A model generated the notes under the pieces. It made no database searches. It was not told where the DNA came from and saw only the letters and a list, made by a program, of their open reading frames with translations. Positions 48,409 through 61,214 of a stretch of 64,000 nucleotides of DNA are shown here, piece by piece. The position numbers were made by a program, and so were the translations under genes. Each line of letters opens with the position of its first letter. Position 1 is the first letter of the stretch. The stretch comes from Locusta migratoria. Lineage: Eukaryota > Arthropoda > Insecta > Orthoptera > Acrididae. Where the stretch lies: the NCBI GenBank assembly GCA_026315105.1, contig CM048751.1, positions 336,814,649-336,878,648 on the forward strand, written 5' to 3'.

Positions 48409-49503
48409 CACCTTGTGATGATACTGCTGGCCCCCTCATCTCAATGTTATCGTACGTTACCGTCTGTGTCGAACCGCCCTCTCATCTCAATGTTATTGTA
48501 CGATACCGTCTGCCGCCGATCCGAAATCGTGTGGTTCAATAGTGATAAAAGTTGCGTGTGAAATTAGTTAAAAACGATATAGCCAGCCTAGGAATCAGTG
48601 TAGGACAGTGTCTCGGTGATACTGTGATCAAAACAAGTGATAATTTCATTAATTAAGAGATTTGCTTAGACGTTTCCAGACAGTTCTTCAAACAATACTT
48701 TTGTCATTGTATATTATTTCAATAAATAGACAGACGAAGGGTACAAACTTATGTTAAACATAAAGTCATGAAAATAAATAGCATTGTATATATGTTAGGC
48801 TCATGAACAAGTTGTGTTGACCAGCTAATTGTGTTATTTCGACTATTACATTAATTATCAATATTGAATTCTTTGTATATATTGACTGACGTGAGATTTT
48901 GAGTACATTTTGTGAATGGCCATGAGATTTGATAGTTCAATATATGTTAGGAACATGTATGATGTACTCATTAACATTTATCATTATTCTTTGTTTTGAA
49001 ACAAATAGTACTGCGATTTCGTCTTAAAAATATATGCCATCTAAAATTATTGTATGTATAGTTTCCATTTTATATTGTGATTATTTTTGTGTACATGAAA
49101 TGTTTTCTTTGTGTGTTAGTTAATTGTAAATTAGTATATTCAATTGTTATGAACAATGCGTAACGTAATGCCAAGGTTATATATTTGCCTCACCGCCTTG
49201 CGTGGGGGAGTTCGAGTTTTGGCTTTTCTAAAGTGCAGACTGGAAGCTATGTCAGTCTGTTGTTTTATAAGTTCTGTCAGCGAAGTTCTGATGCTTTGTT
49301 ATGAAGTTGTAATGTTTTGGTGGAGGAAAAGTTTGAATGAAAATTAAAGAAGAAGTGAAAAATTGTACATATCGAGTATTTATTTCTACCACGACGCCCC
49401 AGGAGAATAATGTTGCAGCGAGCAGTACCCCCATACATCGCAATCTAGAAAAGATGAGTATCGGTAGAATAAACGGTAATTACTTAAAATGTATTAAAAC
49501 ATT
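48409..49503. other. Right-arm-specific insertion
   Basis: The left arm reads continuously across this point (gcgattaaagatgaacatg at 1444). The 1.1-kb insert has no recognisable coding region. I could not define clear terminal repeats or a target duplication. Confidence 0.7.
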
Positions 49504-50839
49504 TAAACCTTTAATCGCTAATCATGAGAGTATTTTGATACTAGAAAGGTTTTATCAGTTGCTAAGGAAGTTGTTGATTAATTATTTACAATCCCCTAGC
49601 AATACCAACTGTCACAATCTAACCGTGCAAAATTTCAAGACTTCGTCCGAAGTGTCCCGCACCACAACATGAATTAAAATTTGTAGGAATAATTCCTTTA
49701 AAGAGTTCACAAAGAATAAATAAGGTTCTTGTACGAGCGAGACATGGAAAATAGTCTCGAGCCGTTACGAAAATTTAATCAAAGTTAAACACGGGCACTT
49801 CTATTTGCTGTCCTTAACTAGTACTGAAAAAAATTAACATTCCACCGCCTGCTAAACACTGTTTTTTCCATATTCACACTCGATGTCAATATAATATCAC
49901 ATTCGAAGATAGTCAGTAATAATTTCAATTGTTTTCTGAAATAAGTCTAAGTTCTTCACAAAAATCAAATTACTCTTGCTATAATATATTCTTGACTATA
50001 AATAACTGTTCATAAATGCAAGATACTTTTCAATATTAACGAATATTTATTCTTCTTCATACTACTACAAAGTCAGTTTATCAAGAGACTTGAATCTGTA
50101 CAACCAGCTTGAACTGAATTTCAAACAAGAATAATTAATCACTCTTTCTTTGAAACGATTGACGCGCGGCAATAAAGAAGGCGCAGCTGCATTCGTAGCC
50201 CCGTAGCCGTCGGTTAAATTTGGTAGCGGTCACATACTTCAAGGTTGGCTGCGGCGGCGACGACGCTGCCCTTGTTGATTGCGGCGCCTCGATCGTTCAT
50301 GTAACATACAGAAAATAAAACATTTTAAGGATCATATTATAAAATAACAATATTTACATAAACATCAAATATGTATACATTTTAAATAAAAAGTTTAATT
50401 ATTTTTCATATTTACAACTTCAAAACAGTGCAGACATATGAAAATGTAGTACGACTATTTGTTCCACTACATAAGCTGTTTGTCCTCTGTAATATGTTCC
50501 AGAAATCACAAAGCACCCTCCTGATCAGTTTGCCTCCTGGTGTAACCAAGGGTTCCGTAAGATAACCCCCCCTCCCCCCAAAAAAGCAGGCAATCATTAT
50601 AGGACGTACGACCTGCTCCTTCCGGCTCCGTCACTTGTTCCTCACCATTCATGACAGTCCTATCCAGCTCATTAACATACAAAAGTATCTTGGACTAATC
50701 AGCGTCTGACTAATAACAGGGATTCCTCATCTTCTAAGAATCCGACAGAAAGCCCACAATAGACTAACTGGCCGACCTTGGGGACTAAATAATTCTGTTT
50801 TCCTTCATACACGCAAATCACTGATCTGTCCTATTCTCT

Positions 50840-51270
50840 GGTAATGATGCATGGGTATCCGCCGTACCCAAGTTGTATAAATCCTTCCTCATCCTCGAAC
50901 ACCTCGCCTTCCGCAGCTGGATACCTTGCCCCACAAGGATCCTCTGCCAGCTCATTATTTTCCCACCTATTCTGAAACACACATTGAACACTCCGAATAT
51001 CCTACACCATCCTCCAACTCGACAACAACAGCCCTATCGTGTCGCCTCTCCCATCCTAGCGAGCTGCCGCGTTCTGCCTACATATTCCTTCACAGCTCCA
51101 CCTGCACATCCTCTCCCGGATCGTGAACTTCGCCCATCCTACAAACTCTGAATCCTATCCCCCCAGTCTGTCCTGCTTCCCTCCCCCCAGGGTTCCCTCT
51201 CCCATCATCTTCTCTCCCCTCTCACTACCAATCCCTTTCACTCACAATTTATAACGCCAAACACCAATTA
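50840..51270 (+). pseudogene. LINE-like C-terminal and 3' UTR fragment
   Basis: The frame 50873-51151 begins MYKSFLILEHLAFRSWIPCP and is followed by cytosine-rich sequence (ctcccctctcactacc ... acgccaaacaccaatt). It resembles the 3' region of an abundant LINE family I associate with grasshoppers. The assignment is from memory. Confidence 0.45.
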
Positions 51271-51504
51271 TTTGTCTCAGTGAATGACTGCCGAAATCCA
51301 CCCCAAAGGATCCTATACGTACCAGCGGCTCATCCACCATTTTATTTTGCATATTCTTGAGTGTAAACATGCTGCCGTGCTATAGGATTAGTGTCCCGAC
51401 ACACGAGCTTATGGGTGATTTTGTTGTCATAAACCGTTCAAAACATATTAGAAGTAGATATAGAATGGTCCGTTTCCCATAGAGAAAACTGGGAAACCGG
51501 AGGA

Positions 51505-52240
51505 GGGCACAGTTATGTCTCAGTCTATCACAGACATCGCGAAACTCTCTAGGGAAAAATTGCAGCTGAAGCGATACTAGTGCTCCAAGCAGCAAGTAGT
51601 GAATAACAGGGGAATGGCATGTTTCATATTTCCCAGTCACTGAACGTTGTTGTTTCTAATACAAATATCAAGTAATATCATTACTTCTGTTAATTGCAGT
51701 TTATAATAATAAGTTGTCAGTGCAATGTAATTCATACAGTTCACAATACCTGAGTCGTAATCAAATCGTCCAAAAACTTTTTGAAAGCAAAACTGATACG
51801 CAACCTGATGTGCTCACGTGTAAAAGGAATTGATTATGATTATTTTCGAGTAATAGCTACGTACTTACATTTGGCATGGGTTTTGTTTTAGCGGATTTCG
51901 GACATTGTGCTATTTTCAAAACTAGACACAATTTTTACATTGGAGGAGACTAAACATCGCCTTATAAACTCTCTTATCAGCTTGTCCTTGCTTCTGTGCC
52001 TTTCTTGTACGTATCTTAATTTTTTAGCTACTTGGCAGGTATCAAGAATATGACGTGCTAATATTAACAGTTTATATATGAACGTATTATTTATTTGCAG
52101 CTACGCATTTACTTTATCAAATTAGTAGGTAACCGCCAAATATGTTCGTATACAGGCATTAATTTTTGTGAAACTGAGGTACGAAACTAAATAGGCTCTG
52201 CTGAAATAGTTGATTAACTGCTAATGGAAGCATTTAGACA
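51505..52240 (+). repeat. Direct repeat, first copy
   Basis: Matches 58775-59525 in the same orientation (agtctatcacagaca, aagcgatactagtg, cttggcaggtatcaa, tagttgattaactg). Noncoding. Confidence 0.8.
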
Positions 52241-52419
52241 TTACAGTGTAAATCACTTCCTAATATCGGCACTGATCGGTAAATCAATTATATTTTACAG
52301 GTTTCCAAATGCTCGTTCGGACGTTCTGTCCACCCAAGACATTAACACTCGTAGGTCTGGTCCAATTCAATTTATATTCTGAAATTAGTTTATGATAAAT
52401 GATTGATATTCTCATACTA

Positions 52420-52752
52420 TTTCAACAAATGCGGCAAAATAACAAGCGGCTGGTGATATGCCTTGAAGACATAGCACATGGACACCTCTGGTCTCTGAGC
52501 AGCTCAGCCACACTGGATGCTTTGGTGCACAACATCCTTCTCCTTCAAATCGACACAGGCTCCTCAGTGATTATAACTGATTGGGAAACTTACCCACTGG
52601 TGAGAGTGCCTACATTATTACATTTTGACACACAACTTAAATATTTGAGTAGCAATACTATATCTATTGCGAGCTCCTTCTATTCACAAGTCACAACGAC
52701 AAACCAGTCACGTTCCACACATTGGTGGCAGCAGCCGTACAGGCAAAAATGA
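52420..52752 (+). pseudogene. Gypsy-type retropepsin fragment
   Basis: The frame contains LLLQIDTGSSVIITDWETYP and VPTLLHFDTQLKYLSSNTIS. D-T-G-S with a following TDWETY and LKYLSSNTI matches the aspartic protease domain of Ty3/Gypsy retrotransposons, which matures the Gag-Pol polyprotein. No reverse transcriptase, integrase or LTR was recognised nearby. Confidence 0.65.
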
Positions 52753-53129
52753 GAACATGGATATTCTTGAATTACAGCGCCAACTACCAAGAATCAAAAC
52801 AAATATTTAAGACAAAATGTACGAAATTTTTCAATGTAGAAACTAATTCTGCAATAAAAATGGTGGTCCCAATTTGAAATTCTAAAGTGGCCTCGGGCCC
52901 CAACCCCAAGGGGCTGGGATGGCGGGCTAATTTTAGCGCAAGTAGATGTGCCCCTCTAAATGATCAACTTTGGATTATACACATTTTTCGTGTGAAGCTT
53001 ATTTTTGGAGTTATTCTGTTTTGTCAAATTAAACGTTACACCCTTTATACTGGTATAAACTAAAGCTAAACTAAACTTCGTCCTGCAGGCCTCGAAAGGC
53101 CACACAAGTACCGACCGGTCGCCGTGCCA

Positions 53130-54527
53130 TCCTCCAGTTTTCTTGACCAGAGCTACTACTTCTCATTCCTTTCAGAGTATGCTGATACAACAGCTCCATA
53201 CTAAGTTATCATATGCAAGCACTCGCTCAGCGAACGTTCCGTACCAAAAGACTGGAAAGTTGCACAGGTTACGTCAACATTCAAAAATGGCACTAGGAGT
53301 GATCCGCAAAATTACAGACTTACGTCATTGACGTCGGTTTGCAGCAGGATTTTAGAACATCCCTCAAATATTATGAACTACCTCGAAGAGAATGACCTAT
53401 TGTCTCATAGTCAACACCGATTCAGAAAGTATCGTTCTTGTGAAACACAGCTAGCTCTTTACTCACATGATGTGATGAGTGCTATAGACAAGGGGTGTCA
53501 AATAGATTCCGTTTTTCTAGATTTCCGGAAGGCTTTCGACACTGTACCATCTTCTAGTCAGACTGCATCCTTGTGGAATACCGTCACAATTGTGCGATTT
53601 TATTCGTAATTTCCTGCCAGACAGGACACAGTGCGTTGTAATTGACGGAAAGTCATCGAGTAGAACAAGTGACATCTGGCGTTCCCCAGGGAAGTGCTAG
53701 AGGGCCCCTCCTGTTTGTTATTTTTATAAACGATTTAGGAGACAATCTGAGTAACTCTCTTAGCTTATTCGCGGATGATGCTGTCACTTATCTGTTAGTA
53801 AAGTCACCAGAAGATCAAAAGCAAATGCAAAATGATTTAGATAAGATGTATGCATAGTGCAAAAATGACAGTTGAACCTTAATAATGAGAAGTGTTAATT
53901 CATCCATATGACCACTAAAGAAGTCCGTTAAACTTCATTTGCACGATGAATCAGTCAAAATTGTAAAGAACGCATAGAAAATATTGTAGGGAAAGCGAAC
54001 CAAATACTACGTTTCGCTGATAGAACACTTAGAAGATGCAACAGTTCTACTAAAGAAACTGCCTACACTACACTTGAGCGTCCTATTTTGGGGTTTTGCT
54101 GCGCATTGTAGGATCCCCAGCAAGAGGGACTGACAGAAGATTTGGTGAAAGTTCAGAGAAGGGCAGCTCGTTTTGTATTATGGCGTTATAGGGGAGAGAG
54201 TGTCACGGAAATGATGCACGAGTTGAGGTGGAAATCATTAAAAGTAAGACGTTATTCGTTACGACGAGATGTGTGTGCAAAATTTCTTTCGACAACTTTC
54301 TCTTCCGAATGCCAACATATTTGTTATCACCCACCTACATAGCAATACATGGTCATAAAAATAAAATAATACAAATCAGATCGAAAACGGAAAGATTTAG
54401 GTGTTCCTTTTTCCCGCAAGCTATTAGAGAATAGAACCGTAGAGAAAAATCATAAAAGCGGTTCGATGGACCCCTTTGCCATGCACTTCAACGTGACTTT
54501 CAGAGTATATACGTAGATGTAGATGTA
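53130..54527 (+). mobile_element. CR1/Jockey-like LINE, RT to 3' end, frameshifted
   Basis: Ordered blocks: HRFRKYRSCETQLALYSHDV, VFLDFRKAFDTV (53515), VTSGVPQGSARGPLLFVIFI (53670), SLSLFADDAV with the catalytic DD (53770), VQRRAARFVLWRYRGESVTE (54150), then the 3' UTR and tail tacgtagatgtagatgtacc. Frameshifts at about 53600 and 53860 break it. Confidence 0.92.
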
Positions 54528-54726
54528 CCAGGCAGCTTCCTATCCTCATCATTATTATTTCGAGGTCAAATGATAATATTTTAAAAGTCATAATGAGAAG
54601 TACTTATTTACTGATCATAAATGATAATTTTAATTACAAAATGTGTCAGTAACTTTAATGTAGTGCCAATCGGTGAAATTTTAGTGGTGCAGTACTGAAC
54701 TGTCTAGTATTGACCATTAATTAGCT

Positions 54727-54886
54727 TCTCAAGAGGTCTGACAAACGCTGAATGCACAGTCTGTCCAGGTGGCGTAGTGGACACTGCAACTACCTCGTTA
54801 GCAGCGGACCTGCGTTTGAATCCCGAGCCGGCACCTATTACTCTATCTCCCTCTATACATTTTACCCGTTGCCCACTGGCAGGTAT
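54727..54886 (+). repeat. Second inverted repeat, outer part of arm 1
   Basis: agaggtctgacaaacgctga ... ccgttgcccactggcaggta is the reverse complement of 61935-62088. It carries a tRNA-like B box (cgtttgaatcccg). A 2.5-kb segment separates it from the rest of arm 1 at 57362. Confidence 0.85.
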
Positions 54887-55124
54887 ACTCCATTCACCGA
54901 AACGAGAGACGTAATGTTAACACAGCAAGGCGCGTGACCACAGCGCTGCCGTCGAGGGGTGTACAAGGCAGGGGCGCACAGTCAGCGTGGCCGTCTCCAT
55001 TGCAGGTGTGAGCTCGTTAGTGCGTGTTGTACAGCGGCGATTTGAGGATCTCTTAAGTTCATCTTTAAAGACGCTTGAAAGACTAGCTGAACCTTCGAAA
55101 GAGGTTTCAAGATGTTCCATCTCG

Positions 55125-55520
55125 GCTTGCAGTTATTGTTGTTGATAAAGCGCCGTACCATTGTCGTAGAAAAGAAAAAGTTCCCAGTGCGAATTCCAAT
55201 AAACACGAAATATCAGAGTGGCTAAAATAAAATTAAAAAAAAAAAACTCGATTTTGAAGACGGTATTTTGAAAAAATAACTTTTAGATATATTTCAAAAT
55301 CACAGAACACCGCACAACGAATACGCGATATATCAAATAGCGAAGAATGCAGGGAAAACTGTTCCTAGAATTTCTCCGTACACCATCGAGTAAGTGTGGG
55401 CCAGAATCAAAGGTATGTTGCAGCGAAAGACAAAACATACAAAATGCCGGAAGTTAAAGAACTGCAAGGAGAAGCAGTAAAACCAGTGACTGCAGAAGTC
55501 TGAAACAAGTGCGTCCTCCG
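55125..55520 (+). pseudogene. Tc1/mariner-superfamily transposase C-terminal relic
   Basis: VVDKAPYHC (compare DNAPYH, second catalytic acid), then KLDFEDGIL, NHRTPHNEYAIYQIAKNAGK, SPYTIE, stop, VWARIKGML. The order matches the C-terminal half of DDE_3-type transposases. It is interrupted by stops. Confidence 0.65.
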
Positions 55521-56417
55521 TGTCGTATTTTTAGTTGAAAGTCAAATGTGGAAATTGTAGAGGAGAGAGAGAGAGAGAGGAGCGATTTGGTATAAACCTC
55601 AATGAAAACAGTTGAGGTTTGACAGAATGAACCTGAATGAAAACAAATCTGTTTTGACAGAATGAACTCAGTTACATCGTACTTTTAACATTATTGTAAC
55701 TGGCTTTGAATCTACCATGTCGTGCTTTATTTCGTTACATTGTTGTCCATGTTTCTCAGGGTCCGCCATGACGTCAGCTCGGCAGCCAGCCGACGCCACT
55801 AGCTGCAAAGTGTGCGCCAAGGATTTTGTGCACCCCTTCGTATCACGTGAACACCGAATGCTTTTTCTGGAAACGATCGTAGTCGCCCACGTGACACTGT
55901 TTACGTTTCGTCCCAGCTGTCGGTGAACGGACTGTAGTGCCCAGTGTTGCCAGACGAAGGGAATTTTCCCTACTGGTAGGTACTTTTAAGCATCAAAATC
56001 ATGTAGGGAATTTTCATCCAAAAGTTCCCAACGCGTAGGTACTTTGGTAAAATTTTACAATAGCCGACACAGGCCTAGCGGATAATGTTGGCAACAGAAC
56101 AGTTGTCAGCACGCGGAAATGAAGCCGACCAATTGTGGCAAAGTTTGAAGTAGCCAATGATATTTTAGATGGCATAGTTGTTTTCTGTTCATAGAAAACG
56201 ATATTAATTTGGAAACTTTGTTTCAGACACATTAAAATTGATGCGAAATATGATGACTTCAATATATATCAGTGAAATGGAGAGTCGGTTAGAAACTGGA
56301 GTTAGATAATGTCAGCACCAGAAAAATTCATTGTTTCCATGAACGAAATACGTTTTATTACCTTGACTAGACTTATTTGTTTACGTAAGGACGATATACT
56401 AGTTAGTACTTGTAAAT

Positions 56418-56735
56418 GGTGCGCCTCGGTTGCACAGTGGTAGAGTGCCAGACTACAAATCCAAAGGTCGCGGGTTCGATCCCCATCAGGTCCTAGGATT
56501 TTTATCTGTCACTTTCCACTTCTTTCACCTCTGGCAGTACTGCTCATGTGAAAAATACCGAGTAGCACCGTGGTTCGGAACCCACGTTAAACTGTAGGTC
56601 CCCCTATAACTGGCTGGGTAAGTCAGTTCAAAGGTCGGAGGAAGGCAACGGCATACCACCTCTAAACAGGACCATGCCTAGTAAAGCACTGTGGTGTTCA
56701 AACCAATATTCGGATTGTTGACTGCTTTACCTTTT
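56418..56735 (+). repeat. SINE family 3, full length
   Basis: A box tggtagagtgcca, B box gggttcgatcccc, body to gtaaagcactgtggtgttca and tail ttgactgctttacctttt. Confidence 0.9.
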
Positions 56736-56865
56736 TACTTATAAATGAGAAGATGTGGACAAGAAAACGCTAAAACATTTGCGACAGCCAACGTTATAAT
56801 GAAGAAAGCGCTACATATTCGTTCTCGACATAGCGTTACTCTTTGAAAATCGAATCATGTAGAGT

Positions 56866-57067
56866 TCAAAATGTTTAAATGTTTGTATAGCTTAATAGGA
56901 CTTAACTACGGGGTCATCAGTCCCTATACTTACAAACTACTTATGAACTAGCTAATCCTAAGGACGGCACAAATATCCATGCCTGAGGGGGGATTCGAAC
57001 CTCCGACCATAGTGGCCGTGCAGAACGTGACTGGAGCGCCTCAGTCCCCTCGGCTACTGCGGCCGGC
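56866..57067 (-). repeat. SINE family 1
   Basis: Flanked by tcatgtagagt (56855-56865) and tcatgcagagt (57068-57078), which differ at one base. Confidence 0.92.
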
Positions 57068-57361
57068 TCATGCAGAGTGACGGACTTTCTTTTTTGTGCT
57101 GACTGTGAACTTATAATTACTGCTGTTCCTGCTCTATGGCTGATGGTGTCTCGATGTATCCTTGTGCGGTGAATAAATCAGTTATCCTCGTGTAACAGAT
57201 CACTTGGAATTCGCGGCATAATCTACACTTGACTCCACCAATCAGAAACGATCAGTCACTGGAAAAACATATTTAGCAAGTGAAGCATGATGACAAATAT
57301 TTATTTTAAGGTTTTTTTCAAAATTGTAACATGTCCCATTAATCAACTGGTTAACCTGGCA

Positions 57362-57850
57362 ACACTGGTAGTGCCGTGAATTCCTTTCCGAACGAATGAC
57401 TAGCGCAGCAGTTGGTCAGCATGTCGCAGTCGCCGCCTGTGGACTTGCCCGGGGCGCCCGTCCCCTGCGGCGCGTTTCCTTCTCATTACTCGCCGGCACG
57501 CTAAGTGGATTTCCCGGGAACGTTACACAATCGCGGCTGCTTCCGCATTCGTGGCGCCGGCGGCGGACGCAGAACAACGGACGCAGCAGCCCGCTCTGCC
57601 TGGCGCGCGCCAACTCAAATATTTCATCTCGTCCGCAAACATCTCTCCTCCTTTGCTTACTGTAACGAAACGTCTGCAGACCGTCAAACGTAACATTCTA
57701 ACTAAGACATTGCTATCGTCACTGCAAACACAACAGATACGTGCAAGCATCGTCTCGCATTGGCGTCTCTGGAATTCTATTACTGCACTAGATGACCCGG
57801 TGAACTTCGTATCACTTACCTCTTAAAATAAACCATATTAATTTAAACCC
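57362..57850 (+). repeat. Second inverted repeat, inner part of arm 1
   Basis: Reverse complement at 61215-61935 (allowing for the SINE at 61598-61802). GC-rich first half, then ggcgcgcgccaactcaaata and tcacttacctcttaaaataa. Frames on both strands are open by chance in both copies, and I do not recognise a protein. Confidence 0.9.
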
Positions 57851-58040
57851 AGCTGGCCGCGGTGGCCGAGGGGACTGAGGCGTTTCAGTCATGGTCTGCA
57901 TGGCCACTATGGTCGGGGGTTCGAATGCCCCCTCGGGCATGGATATTTGTGCCGTCCTTAGTTATTTCATAAGTAGTTTGTAAGTTTAGGGACTGATGAC
58001 CCTGTAGTTAAGTCCCATAAGCTTAACAAACATTTGAACA
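57851..58040 (+). repeat. SINE family 1
   Basis: agctggccgcggtggccgag head and tail to acatttgaaca. It sits exactly at the inner end of arm 1 of the second inverted repeat. Confidence 0.9.
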
Positions 58041-58774
58041 CTACCGTATCTCAATTGCATTTACGTAATTTTCAAATCTGATTATCTTTAGAACACAATC
58101 AAAAGCAAATATTTTCATTTTTGCTAGACAACAAAGTTTGTTGTGACTATTTAAGCCTATAATTAACCTACAATGTGATCTTCCATCAATACAACAAAAC
58201 TGTTTACGAATTTCACTTTGACTACCTGAGTGTTATCTCCATTCTCACTAGTTACGCAGATTGACCTCGTTAAGGATTATACTTTCACTTAATTTTTATC
58301 AAATTTTAAGTCAATGACTTACTTTCCCAGACGGCGATAACACAAGACAAAATTAATCATCAGAATGATGAACGGAATGGGAACTGGTAAGTGACTTCAG
58401 GGTAAAACAAAGCTAGCAACTTTTGTTAACTAACTTTATTAATAAGAAACGCTAAGCACCTAGTACAACAATAATCATACAGTACTACAATTACAGTAAT
58501 AAGTACAGATTATTTACCTTTTTCTTCAAAGAGCAAATGCGTATTCTGAGCTAGTGTTACATTGGTCTCCACCACAGGACAGACTTTCGTCCTTCCAGAA
58601 ATAAATGAACAGAAATATTAATGTAGTGCGGCTGCCTAAGCTACCAAATTAACTGGTAAACTGCGTCTGCTTCACACAAGCTTCACTCTCCGAGTTTACC
58701 TACAGACTGCTTGCCTCTTGCACACTGCCTTACTCGCTACTACTCTCTCGCTTCTGCCAGAGATTACTAATCAC

Positions 58775-59525
58775 CACAGTCTATCACAGACAGTCGCGAA
58801 ACTCTCCAGGAAAAAAAAACTGCATCTGAAGCGATACTAGTGTTCCAAGCGGCGGGTAAGTAGTAACAGGGGAATATCAAGATACAAACTGAGAAGTTAT
58901 CGTTTTTATTGCTGTTATTTTCATGTTTCCTACTCACTGAACGTTATTATGAACTTTCCAATACAAGTATGAGAACATCATTAAAATAATATTACTGTTT
59001 CTGTTCATGGCAGTCTGAAATGACGAATTGTCAGTGCAGTCTAATTCATACAGTCTATAGTACCCGAGTCGCATTCATATCGTCCATAACGTTTTGAAAG
59101 GAGAAATGAATTGCAACCTGATGAAACTGATTATGTCCACGTGCTCGATAGTTACTGACACGTTGCACGATTTTTGTTTTAGCGGATTTAGTTTAGTTCC
59201 ATAACTACGCGATTTTTACATTGTAGGAGACTAGATTATACATCGCCTTATGAACCCTCCTTTCACCTTGTCTTTTATTCTGTGTCGTTCGTGTACCTAT
59301 CTTAATTTTTCTTAGCTACTTGGCAGGTATCAAACTAAATATGTGACGAGCAAATAATAACGGTTTATATGTGGTCATATTTATTTGTAGTTACCCAATC
59401 ACTTTATGAAACTAGTAGCTAACCGCCAAAAATTTTGGCATTTATAATTTTGTGAAACTGAGGTAAGAAACAAAGCAGGCTCTACTGAAATAGTTGATTA
59501 ACTGGTAATGGACGCATTCGGACAT
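58775..59525 (+). repeat. Direct repeat, second copy
   Basis: Partner of 51505-52240. Confidence 0.8.
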
Positions 59526-60060
59526 TACATTTATAGAGCAGTAATATTATGAAATAGTAGTCAAGTATTTGCGTTTATGATTAAGAGCAGAAGTGTGTAC
59601 TGAATGAATTGTTACAGATTTAATTCTACGTCTAAACTATAAATAACCACCGTAAATGATCACTTGTTATTCGTAACATTAATCTCTTACTTCTGAGCAT
59701 CCTTTGCAAATGAGAGATTTCCGAATTATATTTTTGATTTTTGCCACAATTTATAGCCACACAAATGCTCGTAAATACGAGGGTATTTGGAATCTGCTGC
59801 TTCACACGAAATACACATTCATTACTCAAGCGTTTCGCGATATGTTTTTACGACCCAGACGCTTGGCAGCGCTGCAGTCGCGAAGTTGCAAAATTTCGCT
59901 GGGAGTTTCGTGACTCTAATGTTAGACTCTGACATCACATAGAAATACCAACAAAAATCTTCTCAAGACAGAATAACAATTAAAACTCTAATAAAAATAT
60001 GGCTATGGCATAATATGTGTATTCCTTTCGAACTTACTCATCAGATAATGTGGTCATAAT

Positions 60061-60063
<3 letters not shown>

Positions 60064-60120
<57 letters not shown>
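60064..60120 (+). repeat. (TA)n microsatellite
   Basis: Pure TA repeats followed by ctgttcgttaaaactcgaga. Confidence 0.97.
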
Positions 60121-60121
<1 letters not shown>

Positions 60122-60191
60122 TGTTCGTTAAAACTCGAGAACTACTGGACCGATTTGGCTCTTTAGTCTTGAAATTTTCGTGCAAGCCCAG

Positions 60192-61118
60192 GGAAGGTTT
60201 AAACGGTGATAGAATATGGAAACGTTGCCCAGAAAATAGAGGAAAATCGGGAAAAATTGAAACAGCTATCTCCAGTGAGTTATCAATACCGTTCGACCAA
60301 TTGCGATAAAATGTGGTACACTTCATGTTGAAAGCAAGAGGAAGATATGCAGCACATAAAAATTTGGAAAAGTGGGCAGGGACGTAGTAAAATTTAGGAA
60401 AAACCGAAAGCGATGTTTTCTATGAACAAAAGTCAATTGGCGCATGGTTGTGAGAGCATCACTTGAGTACGGCTTCACAGGACAAGGTTTGTATGAAATA
60501 CATTTTTTGAATAATCTACCGGTAAATTTGAAAAAAACTGAAAGTGCGTTTTTCAATGTGCTTTTGATTGAATTTAGCGCTGAGTATTCGCACTACGGAG
60601 AGGGGTATTATTATTCTTATTTGTGTGTGTGTTCATCATGGTCTTGGGTAAGTTTTCATTAAAAAAAAGTAGGGACACTTACAAAAGAAAGTCGAAAAAT
60701 TCGAACCAAGTTCCTTTTTCAATCTGTTTCTAAATTTACTCAACACTAAAGTTAAAACCGTTCTTCCGATTGCGATAAAATTTTGATTATTTGATGTTCA
60801 ACGAAAGATGAACGTCCTTATGAAATAAAAATTTGGGAATGTTACCCGGAAAATTTGCGAGAAACTGAAAGAGCTTTTTTCAATGGGATATCAATATCAT
60901 TCGTCTGATTGCGATAAAGTTTGCATACTTGACGTTCAAAGAAAGAGTAACGTTCTCAGGAAATAAATATTTGGAAAAATATCCCCGAAATTGGAACATA
61001 TAAAACATATAAAAAAAAGAAAAAAAAGTAGAGATTTTTCTATAAAATCGCGGTACCATTCATGTGATTACGATAAAGTATTTCCACATTTTGTCACCGT
61101 TTAAACCTTCCCTGAACG
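60192..61118. repeat. Minisatellite-like block bounded by 20-bp inverted ends
   Basis: agggaaggtttaaacggtga near 60194 and its exact reverse complement near 61096 bound diverged repeat units. The units share gattgcgataaa, a gttcaa/gttgaa-rich part, and aaaaatttggaa (around 60300, 60770, 60910 and 61060). Confidence 0.7.
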
Positions 61119-61214
61119 AATGAGACAAGTACATTATACTGGACATGTGTGCGTGATTTGCTCACTGTTTCCGCCAACTATCGAAGAGATACTTGGACTA
61201 TCTCATGATTCCTT

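Larger units (their letters stand above)
36320..50550 (-). repeat. Right arm of the large inverted duplication
   Basis: This is the reverse-complement partner of the left arm. It lacks the left-only block 3360-16870, has a deletion matching left 17646-19071 (junction at about 44513), lacks left 20482-21595, and has a private insertion at about 48409-49503. Matching fades near 36320 inside a transposase relic and near 50550 at the outer end. Confidence 0.9.

Noticed and set aside
57396..57840. GC-rich overlapping frames as a host gene
   Set aside because: Frames are open on both strands, not preserved by reading frame between arms (indels shift them), and no motif is recognised.
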